From Komagataeibacter xylinus (GTDB lineage: Bacteria; Pseudomonadota; Alphaproteobacteria; Acetobacterales; Acetobacteraceae), in assembly GCF_009834365.1 (NCBI RefSeq), contig NZ_CP041349.1, forward strand, positions 124,001 through 188,000: a DNA stretch of 64,000 nt, read 5' to 3'. Shown here one piece after another: positions 18,032 through 27,738 of this stretch (position 1 is its first letter; each line of letters begins with the position of its first letter). The notes under the pieces were generated by a model. It ran no database searches and was not told the origin of the DNA. It saw nothing but the letters and a program-made list of their open reading frames with translations. A program made the position numbers and the translations under genes.

Positions 18032-18514
18032 ATGAGATCGATAGTGAATTACGGATTGGCAATCCTGATGATAGTCAGCATATCCGGCTGTGTGGCGCGC
18101 GCCGAAACAGAAACAGAAACAAACGGTATTTGCGAGACAGTGGAACAGGGTATCCGGCTGCATGTCGACGGCACGTATGGCGGATATCCCCATTCCGTCC
18201 TGCGTGATGCGGTGCTGGAGAGCGTAGCCTGTCCTTCGGGGGATGCAGAACTACGCGCTTTCCATACCATTGCGATACCGCCGCCCCATATGCGTATTGC
18301 CGTCATGCGCCCCATCGGGCAGGGCCAGCAGGGATCGCTGTCCATCATGCTGTTTTCACAAGGGCATTTCGTTATCGGCGAACGGATGTCCCTCTCTCCT
18401 TTCTCACGCACCCAGTCTCCTTTTTCGGTAAAGGCAGACATCAACCTTGCAACAGCACGCCTATGGGGCGATCTGGCGAACCGGATCGCACAGGGGAAGC
18501 GTGCCATTCCATAA
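18032..18514 (+). CDS. Secreted two-cysteine lipoprotein, unknown function (paralogue A)
   Basis: The 160-residue protein starts MRSIVNYGLAILMIVSISGC; the SISGC lipobox suggests anchoring in a membrane. The mature part has two cysteines (NGICETV and VACPSGD) likely to form a disulfide, and blocks shared with the gene at 33218-33694: YGGYPHSVLRDAVL, RPIGQGQQG, SQGHFVIGERMSLSP, QSPFSV and a final RAIP. I do not recognise a named family. The shared upstream box and the position of the paralogue at the head of a metal efflux operon suggest a periplasmic role in metal stress (inference). A longer N terminus from 18008 is possible. Confidence 0.7.
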   Translation: MRSIVNYGLAILMIVSISGCVARAETETETNGICETVEQGIRLHVDGTYGGYPHSVLRDAVLESVACPSGDAELRAFHTIAIPPPHMRIAVMRPIGQGQQGSLSIMLFSQGHFVIGERMSLSPFSRTQSPFSVKADINLATARLWGDLANRIAQGKRAIP

Positions 18515-18732
18515 TGGGGAAACACGCTCAGTCCATCACATTTGCGATCCGGTTTACCGAAAATGGCCGTAGCTTGCACATATTCTGCGATGTCATTAGG
18601 TCACGGGCGCCACACAGTTATCTGGATACAGGTTCCTTGCTCGCTGCCGGTGTCGTCGTGGGTTTACCATCTCCGTTCTTTTTTTACAGTCTGAACACCA
18701 ACTGGCCGCAGGTATCGGCAAGGCGGCCAATC

Positions 18733-18762
18733 GTTCAGGTTCGCGTCATGTTTGAGTGATAT
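18733..18762 (+). promoter_or_regulatory. Tandem-repeat box plus -10 element, copy 2
   Basis: GTTCAGGTTCGCGTCA (18733-18748) differs from copy 1 at one base and is followed after 8 bases by TGATAT (18757-18762). Transcription from it would begin only a few bases before the cytochrome b561 ATG at 18773, implying a nearly leaderless mRNA. Confidence 0.6.
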
Positions 18763-18772
18763 GATCGTTCGG

Positions 18773-19342
18773 ATGAAATACAAATCTGGCCTTTCCCCAG
18801 CACGTTATGACGCACCAACAATCATTTTCCACTGGGGATGCACGGCCATTATCATGTTGCAGTTCGCAACCGCGAATTTATGGGGCCTGTTCCGGAACCC
18901 GCTACACCATCAACTGGTGGTGACCCACCTGACGGCAGGCATGGTACTGAGCGTTCTGTTTCCCGCACGCCTGCTATGGCGACTAGGCTGGGGGCGGCAG
19001 ATCCGCGCCGCCGATCGCTGGCTTGATGCCATGCTGGCGCGCTACGTGGAATACAGCCTGTATGGGCTAGTCCTGCTGGAAATCCTCCTTGGGTATCTGT
19101 GGCGATGGGGCAATGGGCAGGCCATGAGTTTCCTGTCCATCCAGATCATGCCGCCCTTTGGCAGGTTTCCGACATCGACAGTCGGCATTCTGCACTGGCT
19201 GCACCAGTGGAATGGCTGGCTGATCATCGTGCTTGCCACGGGTCATGCGCTGGCCGCGTGTTTTCATTACTTCATTCTCCGGGACAATGTTTTTCAGAGA
19301 ATGCTGCTGACAGGGAATGTATCCGATGAATATGGAAAGTAA
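18773..19342 (+). CDS. Cytochrome b561-family membrane protein
   Basis: The 189-residue protein has four predicted helices with haem-ligand candidates: H in APTIIFHWGC, H in VVTHLTAGM, and two in the fourth helix region (ILHWLHQWNGW and ATGHALAACFHY). This is the CybB/b561 pattern for a di-haem membrane electron carrier, often taking electrons from quinol. I choose MKYKSGLSPARYD at 18773; in-frame ATG 18761 lies inside the predicted -10. The end overlaps the next gene by 17 bases, so the two are coupled. Role with a metal transporter: possibly reduction of a metal ion before transport (inference). Confidence 0.8.
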   Translation: MKYKSGLSPARYDAPTIIFHWGCTAIIMLQFATANLWGLFRNPLHHQLVVTHLTAGMVLSVLFPARLLWRLGWGRQIRAADRWLDAMLARYVEYSLYGLVLLEILLGYLWRWGNGQAMSFLSIQIMPPFGRFPTSTVGILHWLHQWNGWLIIVLATGHALAACFHYFILRDNVFQRMLLTGNVSDEYGK

Positions 19343-20039
19343 AATACCGCTGCGCCCCAAAGAAATCCACGCGACCTCCCGTCTGGGCTGGCTGCGGGCC
19401 GCTGTTCTGGGGGCGAATGATGGTATCCTGTCAACATCCAGCCTGATCATCGGCGTTGCCAGCGCCCATGCGACACAGGGGAGCATCCTGCTGGCTGGAA
19501 TTTCCAGTCTGGCTGCCGGGGCCATGTCCATGGCCGCGGGGGAATATGTGTCCGTTAGCTCGCAGGCGGATTCTGAGAAGGCTGACCTCGCCCGCGAAAA
19601 AAAGGAGCTTGGCAGTAGCTGGGACGCTGAAGTGAGCGAACTGGCCGGGATATACCGTCAGCGTGGCCTGGATGATATTCTGTCACGCAAGGTTGCCCTT
19701 CAGCTCATGAAGCATGATGCACTGGGGGCGCACGCCCGCGATGAACTCGGCATTTCGGACGCGACAGCGGCGCGTCCGGTACAGGCCGCCTTTGCATCGG
19801 CTAGCGCATTCTCTTCCGGTGCCATACTGCCCGTGCTGGCAGCCCTGCTGTCGCCAGCCAGCGTGGTCTCGTGGAGTGTATCCGCTGTATCCCTGATTGG
19901 TCTGGCGGTATTGGGAGTCGTGGGTGCGCGTGCAGGTGGGGCCTCACCATGGCGTCCGGCAATGCGGGTCATATTCTGGGGCATCGTAGCGATGGCCGTG
20001 ACGGCTGCCATCGGCCGGATATTCGGGGTACAGACATAA
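19326..20039 (+). CDS. VIT1/CCC1-family iron/manganese transporter
   Basis: This 237-residue membrane protein has the family N-terminal helix (LRAAVLGANDGILSTSSLI), the second helix motif LAAGAMSMAAGEYVSV, a charged cytoplasmic metal-binding helix region (REKKELGSSWDAEVSELAGIY ...) and three C-terminal helices. VIT1 relatives export Fe2+ or Mn2+ from the cytoplasm by proton antiport. It starts at MNMESKIPLRPKE inside the end of the b561 gene. Confidence 0.88.
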   Translation: MNMESKIPLRPKEIHATSRLGWLRAAVLGANDGILSTSSLIIGVASAHATQGSILLAGISSLAAGAMSMAAGEYVSVSSQADSEKADLAREKKELGSSWDAEVSELAGIYRQRGLDDILSRKVALQLMKHDALGAHARDELGISDATAARPVQAAFASASAFSSGAILPVLAALLSPASVVSWSVSAVSLIGLAVLGVVGARAGGASPWRPAMRVIFWGIVAMAVTAAIGRIFGVQT

Positions 20040-20470
20040 TGTATTAAATATTTCTGTATATTGAATGAATGGAATGATATCGTGAATGTACTTCTTGTAA
20101 TTGTGCTATCAAAGGCAGTCGTTTCAGTGCTCTGCATGCGACTTGCATTTCATTTATATCGTGACAAAAACAATATAATATTACATAGAAATAGGTCTGT
20201 GGGATTATGCTATCCCGGCAATAGATAGTGGGCATCAACTTCCTTGAAGACTTTCCCAAGGCGGCTATGGGAACCCCGCTTCTCCTGCGGGACGCGAATT
20301 ATATGCGCAGTGATCTCTATTCCGTTGTCGCTGCGATCATTAATGGCCGACTACGATGTCGGACCGAAAGGCATTTGCCTACACGCCATGGTCATCCTGC
20401 TTGCGTACCTATCTCATCCAGGATGGCCGAACCGGGCATGCATGCAAGATCATCCTATACCGCCAGGGAG
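20040..20470. other. 431-base gap between convergent genes, nothing recognised
   Basis: The VIT1-family gene and the response regulator converge here. AT-rich at 20040-20190, then GC-rich with short frames lacking family character. A terminator is expected but I see no convincing stem-loop. Confidence 0.35.
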
Positions 20471-21157
20471 TCACGCACTCATGACATAACCGCTACCCCT
20501 GACGGTGTGGATCAGAGGTTGGCCATCCTGCCCCAGTTTCTCCCGCAGACGACAAATATGCGTTTCGACGATGTTCGTACGAACCGGGAAATCCATATGC
20601 CAGACATCCTTCAGCAACATTTGCCGGGAAAGCACCGTGCCTGCATTCCTCATGAAATATTCCAGAAGTTTTAGTTCCTGAGGCTGCAGAAGAACCTTTT
20701 CGCCATTCCGTGTCACTGCAAGCGTCAGCAGATTGAGTTCAACGTCAGCCACATTCATTATTGTTGTATGCTGGAAGGAAGATGATCGACGAAGCAGTAC
20801 CTGCACGCGCGCGACCAACTCGCGTAATGCAAATGGCTTGATCATGTAATCATCCGCACCATGCCGCAGACCGGCGACACGGCTTGGTACGCCATCCATC
20901 GTCGTCAGGAACAGGACTGGCGTCATGATGGCATAAGAGCGCATGCGCATGAGAATTGTCAGTCCATCCAGACCAGGCAGCATGCGATCCAGAATGACGA
21001 TATCCCACGTTTGCGACAGGGCATGCTGCGATCCATCGGTCCCGTTAGCGACACAAACCACGTCAATTCCGCTTTCCTCCAGTCCCTGCCGCACGTAATC
21101 CGTAGTTGCGTGGTCATCTTCAACCAAAAGCAGGCGGGGGCGTGTTACCAGCGTCAT
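20471..21157 (-). CDS. OmpR-family response regulator
   Basis: The 228-residue regulator starts at MTLVTRPRLLLVEDD (ATG 21157). The receiver domain has acidic residues in LLVEDD, the phosphoacceptor D in IVILDRMLPGLDG, T in LFLTTMDG and K in DDYMIKPF. The C-terminal winged-helix DNA-binding domain is seen from LQPQELKLLEYF to HTVRGSGYVMS. It is divergent from the sensor kinase gene at 21611 across a 450-base gap. Metal- or copper-responsive CusR/CzcR types are the closest in style, but the signal is not readable. Confidence 0.88.
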   Translation of the reverse strand: MTLVTRPRLLLVEDDHATTDYVRQGLEESGIDVVCVANGTDGSQHALSQTWDIVILDRMLPGLDGLTILMRMRSYAIMTPVLFLTTMDGVPSRVAGLRHGADDYMIKPFALRELVARVQVLLRRSSSFQHTTIMNVADVELNLLTLAVTRNGEKVLLQPQELKLLEYFMRNAGTVLSRQMLLKDVWHMDFPVRTNIVETHICRLREKLGQDGQPLIHTVRGSGYVMSA

Positions 21158-21610
21158 GAAGCAGGCCAATCAACAAATTTAATGTCCCGCCCAGCGAGAC
21201 TGAGTTCTTGATCAGGTTATCAGAATCATTGTTACATGACACCATCCATGACGATGGATAGACAATTATTGGCATTTTTTAATGTATCGACCATGTCTCC
21301 AAATTGAATACAGAATAAATAATATCAATATTTCATGTGATACATATCATAAATGTGGATGTATATGTATTATATTTTATACGGTATTAAAACAAATACT
21401 ACGTACGCGCAGGCATATAAAAAATAAAAGACGGTAATTTCTCTCCGGACAGGACAAGGCAAAGGGGTTAACGCGGAAAGACCATTGGGGGTAAAGTCAG
21501 GCTACAGGGCTGGAGCCTATGCCAACCGGACCTGTCATGATCGGGGACGGGTGGATCTTGTCCGGTCATCCATATCCTGAGAGGATGTCGCTACATGATA
21601 AATATGTCCA
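21158..21610. promoter_or_regulatory. Divergent regulatory gap between response regulator and sensor kinase
   Basis: The gap is AT-rich in the middle (21270-21430). It contains a perfect inverted repeat ATCCAT-GACG-ATGGAT at 21244-21259 and two CATGAC copies 12 bases apart (21235 and 21247). On the minus strand these are GTCATG repeats, resembling the GTCATG half of the shared box upstream of 18032 and 18773. Autoregulation is possible. Confidence 0.4.
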
Positions 21611-23008
21611 ATGATGTCGTGGAATAGGATATCCCGACGCCGAAATGTGGAGACACGACGTATCATCGCCACGACGTCGTTTCGTATCGTCACGTTGTTC
21701 GCCGGTCTTTTTATATTGGGCGGCATGGTCATGACTATAACGTCAGGCCTTTACAGCCAGTCAACCATGCGCCAGCAGATCCGCCGGGAAGTGGAGAACG
21801 AGAGCCATGAGACATTTGCAGATGCTGGTGTTGCGGATGTCCGTCATCTCCTGCCAGTTGTGCAAGGACTGATCGAACATGAACCCGGTTTCCATTATTT
21901 GCTTCAGGACCCCGGACAGGTCATTGTCGCAGGCAACATGCTGCATCTGCGACCAGTGCCGGGCGAACGCTGGCTGGCATGGTCCCATCGCCTGCCGAAA
22001 GAAATCAACCAGGATATCGTTTATGGAATAGGTTATCGCCTTGATGACGGCGGCTATTACTTCGTGGGCATGGATGCCTCGCCCCTGACGCATCTCCAAC
22101 GCGCATTATGGACAACGATCCTGTGGGGCATTGCAGGATTTGGTCTGATAGGGGTAGCAGGCGGCCTTTTCCTGAGCAACCTGATCCTGAAATGGATCGA
22201 GACGATAAGCAGGACGGCACGGAGCATCATGCAGGGCGATATGTCTCGCCGCATCCCGCTACGTGGCACGGATGATGAGCTTGATCATCTCTCGGAGAGC
22301 CTCAATGCGATGCTCGACCAGAATGAATACCTGATTGCAAGTCTGAAACAGGTCTCCAATGACATCGCGCACGACATGCGCCGCCCGCTGGCGCGTATGC
22401 GCCAGAATCTTGAGCGCGCCATTGGGGCACATGGACCTTCCGATACCATGCATGAGCAGGTCGAGTGTGCAATCGAGGATCTGGATGCCGCATTGGAAAT
22501 ATTTTCCTCGCTGCTCAAGCTGGCGCAACTTGAGTCCGGGGCATGGAACAACGAAATGGAACCCCTCGATCCCGCACGACTTCTGGAATCAGTTCTAGAA
22601 CCGTATCGCTCCGTTATCGAAGACAATGGACAGCGCCTGGAAACCGAAATCATTCCCGCCTGCCCTACCGTCACCGGTCATCCAGTCCTTTTACGGCAGG
22701 CGTTCTCCAACCTGATCGAGAATGCCGTACGCCATACGCCCGACCAGACCACCATCACAGCGACCATAATGCTTTCGGACAAGACCATCACGATAGAAAT
22801 AGCCGATAATGGTCCAGGCATTCCGGACGAAGCCATGCTTCGGGTATTCGACCGCTTTGTCCGTCTTGATACAAGCCGTACGCATGACGGTAACGGGCTA
22901 GGGCTTACCATGGTGAAAGCCGTAGTACAACTGCACCGGGGCACGATCGTCTTGTCTCACAACAACCCTGGCGTAAGGTGTATCGTTAAATTACCCATAG
23001 AGCTCTAG
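21611..23008 (+). CDS. Two-component sensor histidine kinase
   Basis: The 465-residue protein has a first membrane helix (VTLFAGLFILGGMVMTI), a periplasmic sensor domain of about 120 residues, a second helix (ILWGIAGFGLIGVAGGLFL) and a HAMP segment (ARSIMQGDMSRRIPLRGT). The phosphoacceptor histidine is in VSNDIAHDMRRPLARM. The ATPase N box (NLIENAVRHTP), G1 (ADNGPGIPD) and G2 (HDGNGLGLTMVK) follow. It is the presumed partner of the divergent response regulator. The sensor domain is not recognised; it may sample a periplasmic metal or redox signal. Confidence 0.88.
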   Translation: MMSWNRISRRRNVETRRIIATTSFRIVTLFAGLFILGGMVMTITSGLYSQSTMRQQIRREVENESHETFADAGVADVRHLLPVVQGLIEHEPGFHYLLQDPGQVIVAGNMLHLRPVPGERWLAWSHRLPKEINQDIVYGIGYRLDDGGYYFVGMDASPLTHLQRALWTTILWGIAGFGLIGVAGGLFLSNLILKWIETISRTARSIMQGDMSRRIPLRGTDDELDHLSESLNAMLDQNEYLIASLKQVSNDIAHDMRRPLARMRQNLERAIGAHGPSDTMHEQVECAIEDLDAALEIFSSLLKLAQLESGAWNNEMEPLDPARLLESVLEPYRSVIEDNGQRLETEIIPACPTVTGHPVLLRQAFSNLIENAVRHTPDQTTITATIMLSDKTITIEIADNGPGIPDEAMLRVFDRFVRLDTSRTHDGNGLGLTMVKAVVQLHRGTIVLSHNNPGVRCIVKLPIEL

Positions 23009-23198
23009 CCTTCACGGCCTCATAGACAGCAGACCTCCTGGCTCGTTAGAGATGTGCAAATACGACTGAAGATTGGGGCATTGTAAGCTGACATCCCCGT
23101 GAGCTTTCGCCAGAAATAATGATGCCGCGCGCCCATGCGATGTGGCCGCCTGCAACGGTCCCGGCGAGCAGGGATCCAAATCGGGATTCATACAAACC

Positions 23199-24110
23199 AT
23201 GCTGCTCTGGTCCCTGATTCTGGTTGCATCAGCCGCGGCATTTGGCCTGAGCGCCGTGTCGGGAGGCGGTGCCGGGCTGCTCCTAATGCCCCTGCTGGGG
23301 CTGGTGCTGCCTGGCACTCAGGTGCCAGCCGCCCTGTCGATCGGGACAGTTGCCAGTTCGGCGACGCGCATCATCTCGTTCCGGCAGGCGATCCGGTGGG
23401 ACATCGTCCGGCATTTTGCGCCCACCGCGTTGCCCTTCGCCGCCCTGGGCGCATGGGCATTGAGCCGTATGGAGCCAGCCTATCTGTCGCTGCTTCTTGG
23501 CGTATTCCTGATGGGGAATCTTCCCCTTCTCTTTCGCAAGCCTGCACCCCAGGTCACTGTGAAAACGCCCCACGCTATCGAACTGCACGTGCTGGGTGCT
23601 ACCGCCGGCTTCATTTCCGGTTTTACCGGAGCGGTCGGCCTGGTGTTCAATGGGTTTTATTATCGACTTGGTCTGCGGAAGGAAGAAATCGTCGCAACCC
23701 GCGCGGCCAACGAAATCATGCTGCATGTGCTCAAGATCGCTCTCTACGCTGAGTTCGGCCTGTTGAATACCCGGGCCAGCATTGCGGGTATCGCTGTTGC
23801 TGCGGCGGCGGTTCTGTCATCAATAATCATGAAGTACCTGTTGCCGCACCTGCATGATCGCTTGTTTCACCATATTGGTCATGCCGCCATGGTCGTGGCG
23901 GGTGTCATGATGGTGATCTCCGCCAGTAGTCAGTTAGCGCGGCAGGCAAATGTCACGGTGCATTTCGCCCACGTAGCCCATGAAGCCGCAGCGTCCGTGT
24001 CATGGCGACAACACACTTTCGCGGTCGAATGGGAAAATGGTGATGAACGCGAGTTGAGCCCCCGAGTGCTTTCCAGACTGGCTTCATCCCCTATGATAAC
24101 AACCCATTGA
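23199..24110 (+). CDS. TauE/SafE-family sulfite/sulfonate-type permease
   Basis: The 303-residue protein is predicted to have about eight membrane helices in two repeats (GLSAVSGGGAGLLLMPLLGL and GATAGFISGFTGAVGLVFNG), the signature of the TauE/SafE (former DUF81) family. I start at MLLWSLILVASAAAFGLSAV (23199); the upstream extension lacks helices. After the last helix (AAMVVAGVMMVISA) there is a soluble tail of about 60 residues with several His and acidic residues (HFAHVAHEAA, FAVEWENGDEREL). The substrate cannot be told; sulfite, sulfoacetate and similar anions are known for relatives. Confidence 0.8.
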   Translation: MLLWSLILVASAAAFGLSAVSGGGAGLLLMPLLGLVLPGTQVPAALSIGTVASSATRIISFRQAIRWDIVRHFAPTALPFAALGAWALSRMEPAYLSLLLGVFLMGNLPLLFRKPAPQVTVKTPHAIELHVLGATAGFISGFTGAVGLVFNGFYYRLGLRKEEIVATRAANEIMLHVLKIALYAEFGLLNTRASIAGIAVAAAAVLSSIIMKYLLPHLHDRLFHHIGHAAMVVAGVMMVISASSQLARQANVTVHFAHVAHEAAASVSWRQHTFAVEWENGDERELSPRVLSRLASSPMITTH

Positions 24111-24154
24111 TTTAAGTGCGGGAATCTGATTCAGGCTCTGTGAGGAGACTGGAG

Positions 24155-24910
24155 ATGAGCGACCTGTTTTGGCTGCCGGACGAACAAATGGAGCGTCTGC
24201 GGCCCTTTTTCTTTAAGAGCCATGGTAGAGCCTGCGTTGATGACCGCCGAATGCTGAGCGGCATCATTTTTGTCAATCGGAACGGCTTGCGCTGGCGCGG
24301 TGCGCCCCGGGAATACGGTCCACATAAGACGCTCTAAAACCGTTGGAAGCGCTGGGGCGCCATGGGGATCTGCGCCCGGATGATGGACGGTCTGGCTGCC
24401 GGAAAGGCAGAGCCCCAGACCATCATGACTGATGCGACGTATCTCCAGGCACACCGCACGGCTTCGAGCGTGCGGCTAAAAAAGGGGATCCAGGTCGCTT
24501 GATCGGCCGCACCAGAGGGGCATAAACACGAAGCTGCATGCGATCACCGACCAGAGTGGGCGACCGCTGAGCTTTTTCATGACTGCGGGACAGATAAGCG
24601 ATTATACCGATGCCGCTGCCCTGCTGGATAGTCTTCCTGAAGCACAATGGATGCCGGGAGATCGCGGGGATGACGCCGACTGGTTCAGGGACGCCCTGGA
24701 AGCAAAAGGTATAAAAGCCCTGCATTTCAGGACAGAAATCTCGCGGAAAACCGGTCAGATACGACAAGAGAAAATATAAACGCCGCAATCGCATCGAGAT
24801 CATATTCGGAAGGCTCAAGGGCTGGCGGCGGGTTGCAACCCGCTACAACAGATGCCCGACCGTCTTCTTCTCAGCCATCTGTCTCACCGCAACCGTCATG
24901 TTCTGGCTAT
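24155..24910 (+). pseudogene. Degraded IS5-family (IS1031-like group) transposase
   Basis: The reading begins intact (MSDLFWLPDEQMERLRPFFF, then NRNGLRWRGAPREYGPHKT), then meets a stop at about 24335. It continues through further stops and frame changes: IMTDATYLQAHRTASS, SDYTDAAALLDSLPEAQW, IIFGRLKGWRRVATRYNRC. These match, in order, the whole length of an IS5/IS1031-type transposase. It cannot be expressed. The terminal repeats are not clear. Confidence 0.75.
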
Positions 24911-25153
24911 GTGTCCCGAGCCTAGAAGCCGTCCGTACTTTGGTAAAAATCTTTCAACACCGTAATAATAATAACGTCCGCTATCATTATATTACCCGCA
25001 ACAAAATGAACTTTGCACCTGAAGATTATATGAATCTTACTTCACACGAGATTCACTATGACTACAGTGACATTTTTTTCATCGACGGCTTCAAATGTTC
25101 TATCAACTGTTTGAGGGAGGCATCATGCCAGGATGGAAAAGTGAGCAAACACA

Positions 25154-25564
25154 TTATCCTGAACCACTAGTGAGATCCAGTAAGCTCATTCCATCGGAAA
25201 ATGCCATAAATGCATCAACGGCCTGTACTATGAGATGGCGAAACTGACAAGCATTGCCCAGTATACACTGGTTATTGCCAGATGGGTGACAGGCGCCAGG
25301 GGATTCTTTTTCAGTTTCCATGAGCCGCATAATATGACCGACGTTGATGTTTCTGGCAGACACAGCCAGACGGATGCCACCAGTACCTCCCCGGGTACCT
25401 TGTACGATCCCGGCATGACACAGGTGTTGTACAACTTTCACAAGATGATTGTGCGAAATGCCCTGCAACTCAGTGATGTTCCTGACGGTAACACGCGAAT
25501 CAGGATTACACGCCAAGTGGATCAACACACGGAAAGCGTAGTCGGTACGCAGCGAAAGAGGCAT
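25154..25564 (-). CDS. Rrf2-family regulator, NsrR-like
   Basis: I start the 136-residue protein at MPLSLRTDYAFRVLIHLACN (25564), which fits the family N terminus; the open frame extends upstream without homology. The winged HTH reads TVRNITELQGISHNHLVKVV. Three cysteines in ACHPSGNNQCILGNACQF are placed like the iron-sulfur ligands of NsrR/IscR-type regulators. NsrR senses nitric oxide and usually represses detoxification genes; no such target is adjacent. It lies 169 bases downstream of the sensor kinase gene and may be separately transcribed. Confidence 0.8.
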   Translation of the reverse strand: MPLSLRTDYAFRVLIHLACNPDSRVTVRNITELQGISHNHLVKVVQHLCHAGIVQGTRGGTGGIRLAVSARNINVGHIMRLMETEKESPGACHPSGNNQCILGNACQFRHLIVQAVDAFMAFSDGMSLLDLTSGSG

Positions 25565-25733
25565 CAACCCCACCACCCATAGGCACGTGTTGACTGATTT
25601 TCCCAAGCAGCCTCTCAGAATATTGCCAACGGGCTGCTGTACCAGGCAACCGTGACGCAGGGCATTCGTGACATAGGGGAGTAGAGTACGCAAAATGGAG
25701 TTGCCTGCGCGTCTGTTCCTCTACTGTCATGAA

Positions 25734-27070
25734 TTAGGTTACCTTCGAGTTTGGAAAGGTGACACACACACCAAATCCTCTGGCAGATCCTGTAAGTGGG
25801 GAACGTAAGCGCAGAGTAACGTCCATTTGGGTAGCGATATTACTGGCAATGGCGAGACCCAGGCCACTGCCATGATTACCGGTCCCGCCGCGCACGAATG
25901 GGCTAGTCAGCCGCTGGAATATGCCGGGTGGCAGCGCGGGGCAGTCATTGGTGATGTCGATTCCACCATCTGGTAGCACGGCCACCCGCACGGGCATATG
26001 GTGCCCTCCATGCAGCAGGGCGTTTTCAAGCAGGTTGCGCAACATGATGCCGGTCGCATCCATGTCACCATGTACGAATATGTGGTGAATCCCGTCTGGC
26101 GCGATGACAATGCCCTGCCCGTCACACGGATTATGCCCAAGATCATCGACAAGGACATGCACTACGGTCATCAGGTCGAAACGGTCGCGCCGGAAAGCGA
26201 CGCCGGACGAGGCGCGGGAAAACTGCAGCAGTTTTTCCACCGTGCGGCCCAGCCTGCGGGTCCGGTCGGCAATGAGCTCCACCCGCCGGCCCGTATCCGA
26301 AGCCGCCGGCATCAGTCGGCCCAGCATCTGTACCTGCGCCAGAAGGGCTCCAAGCGGGTTACGCAGTTCATGCGCAGCGCTTGCGGCAAAGGCGCGCTCG
26401 GTAGAGAGCGCTGCCTCCAACCGCGCCAACAGCGTATTGATCGAGCGCTGGATGGAGACTAGTTCGTCAGGGAGATCAAGGGGGGAATGGGCTGAAGGTT
26501 GCCGCTGCCACGTGCGCGCATCTCGTCATGCAGCAGGTCCAGCGGGCGCAGGGCGCGCCGCACGATCAGGCGCACCAGCCACCAGATCACCGGCATGAAA
26601 AGCAGCATGGGCACGACAGAGATCAGCATCGCGCGCCGGACGGCCTCGCGCCGGTGGAAGGTCGGTTCCCCCACAAGAACGCGGTATTTCTCCGCCACGG
26701 GTGACGCGACATAAACGCGAAAATGCGGAACATTAGCAAACCCGGTCCGCCACGCGCGCTCGAATGCGTCCTGCGGGGCATTCTGGGAACGCAACACGAC
26801 ATGCCCGGTCACATCCACGATCTGATAGGCCAGGGTGCGTGGCCCGACTTCCGGCAGCCAGGCGATGGACGACGCCGCACCCGGATCATGCAGTCGTGTC
26901 TCCACAGCCGTCTGCAGGCGCTCGGAAACTTCCTGAAGCGAGTTGTCCAGCCGTTCCGTTACCTCGTAGCGGGTAAATCCACCTACCGCGACACTGAGGA
27001 TCAGCAGCCCCAGTATCACGACCATGAGTACGCTGCTGATGATCCGGGTAGACAGGCTCCAGCTTTTCAT
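25734..27070 (-). pseudogene. Sensor histidine kinase of the efflux operon (CzcS-like), frameshifted
   Basis: The N-terminal frame (MKSWSLSTRIISSVLMVVIL ...) gives two membrane helices, a periplasmic domain and the start of HAMP (RRALRPLDLLHDEMRARGSG), then stops at 26459. The other frame continues DLPDELVSIQRSINTLLARL. It includes the phosphohistidine in ASAAHELRNPLGALLAQV, the N box (LLENALLHGG) and a G2 box (GTGNHGSGLGLAIASN). The frames meet at a run of six G (26480-26485, plus strand); one extra base gives PIPPLDLPDELVS. If the frameshift is real the operon has no functional kinase. Composite length is about 445 residues, normal for the family. Confidence 0.75.
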
Positions 27071-27738
27071 GCGCCGTCCCTTGCATCGAGGCAGTAGCCA
27101 CGGCCGCGTATGGTCCGGATGACCGTGTTGCCGACCTTGCGCCGCAGGCGGCTGATGAAAACCTCGACGGTATTGCTGTCCACGTCCCGGTCCAGCGCAT
27201 ACAGCGCGGTGTCAATCTGCTGGCGCGAATAGATCCGGCCCGGACTGCGCGACAGCAGTTCCATGATGCTCCATTCCCGCGCGGTCAGGTCCAGCCGCTC
27301 GCCATCACGCGATACAGACCGGTTCTCCCGGTCTATCGTAATCTCTCCCACGCGGCAGTGCGCGTGCCTGCGCGGCGATGCATACCGGCGGGCCACTGCC
27401 GCAATACGTGCCACGAGTTCATTCAGGTCATAGGGCTTGACGATATAATCATCTGCCCCTTCGGACAGACCCGCGATACGGTCACTGATCTGGTCCTCTG
27501 CCGTGGTGATGAGGATGGCGATGTCTGATGATGTCCGACGGACCTCACGCAACAGGTCGCGCCCACTTCCATCGGGCAGGCCAAGGTCGAGCAGCATGAA
27601 ATCATAATCCACCGTTGCCATGGCCGCGCGCGCGTCCTCCAGCGTCGTGAACCAGTCCACGGCATGCCCGTCCAGACCCACGCGCTCCTGCACCGCCACA
27701 CCCAGATCGTATTCATCCTCGACAATAAGGATACGCAT
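27067..27738 (-). CDS. OmpR-family response regulator of the efflux operon (CzcR-like)
   Basis: This 223-residue regulator has receiver motifs ILIVEDEYD, FMLLDLGLPDGSG (phosphoacceptor D), ILITTAED and DDYIVKPYDLNEL. Its winged-helix domain runs from LDLTAREWSIMELL to RTIRGRGYCLD. It overlaps czcA at one side and the kinase gene at the other by 1-4 bases. It is the best candidate to bind the tandem-repeat box at 33771-33786 that drives its own operon, and possibly the two other copies of that box. Confidence 0.88.
   Translation of the reverse strand: MRILIVEDEYDLGVAVQERVGLDGHAVDWFTTLEDARAAMATVDYDFMLLDLGLPDGSGRDLLREVRRTSSDIAILITTAEDQISDRIAGLSEGADDYIVKPYDLNELVARIAAVARRYASPRRHAHCRVGEITIDRENRSVSRDGERLDLTAREWSIMELLSRSPGRIYSRQQIDTALYALDRDVDSNTVEVFISRLRRKVGNTVIRTIRGRGYCLDARDGA

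Noticed and set aside
25006..25170. A 54-residue plus-strand frame (MNFAPEDYMNLTSHEIHYDY...) between the dead IS5 copy and the Rrf2 gene
   Set aside because: No ribosome site, overlaps the end of the convergent Rrf2 gene, and lies in AT-rich DNA where chance frames are common.
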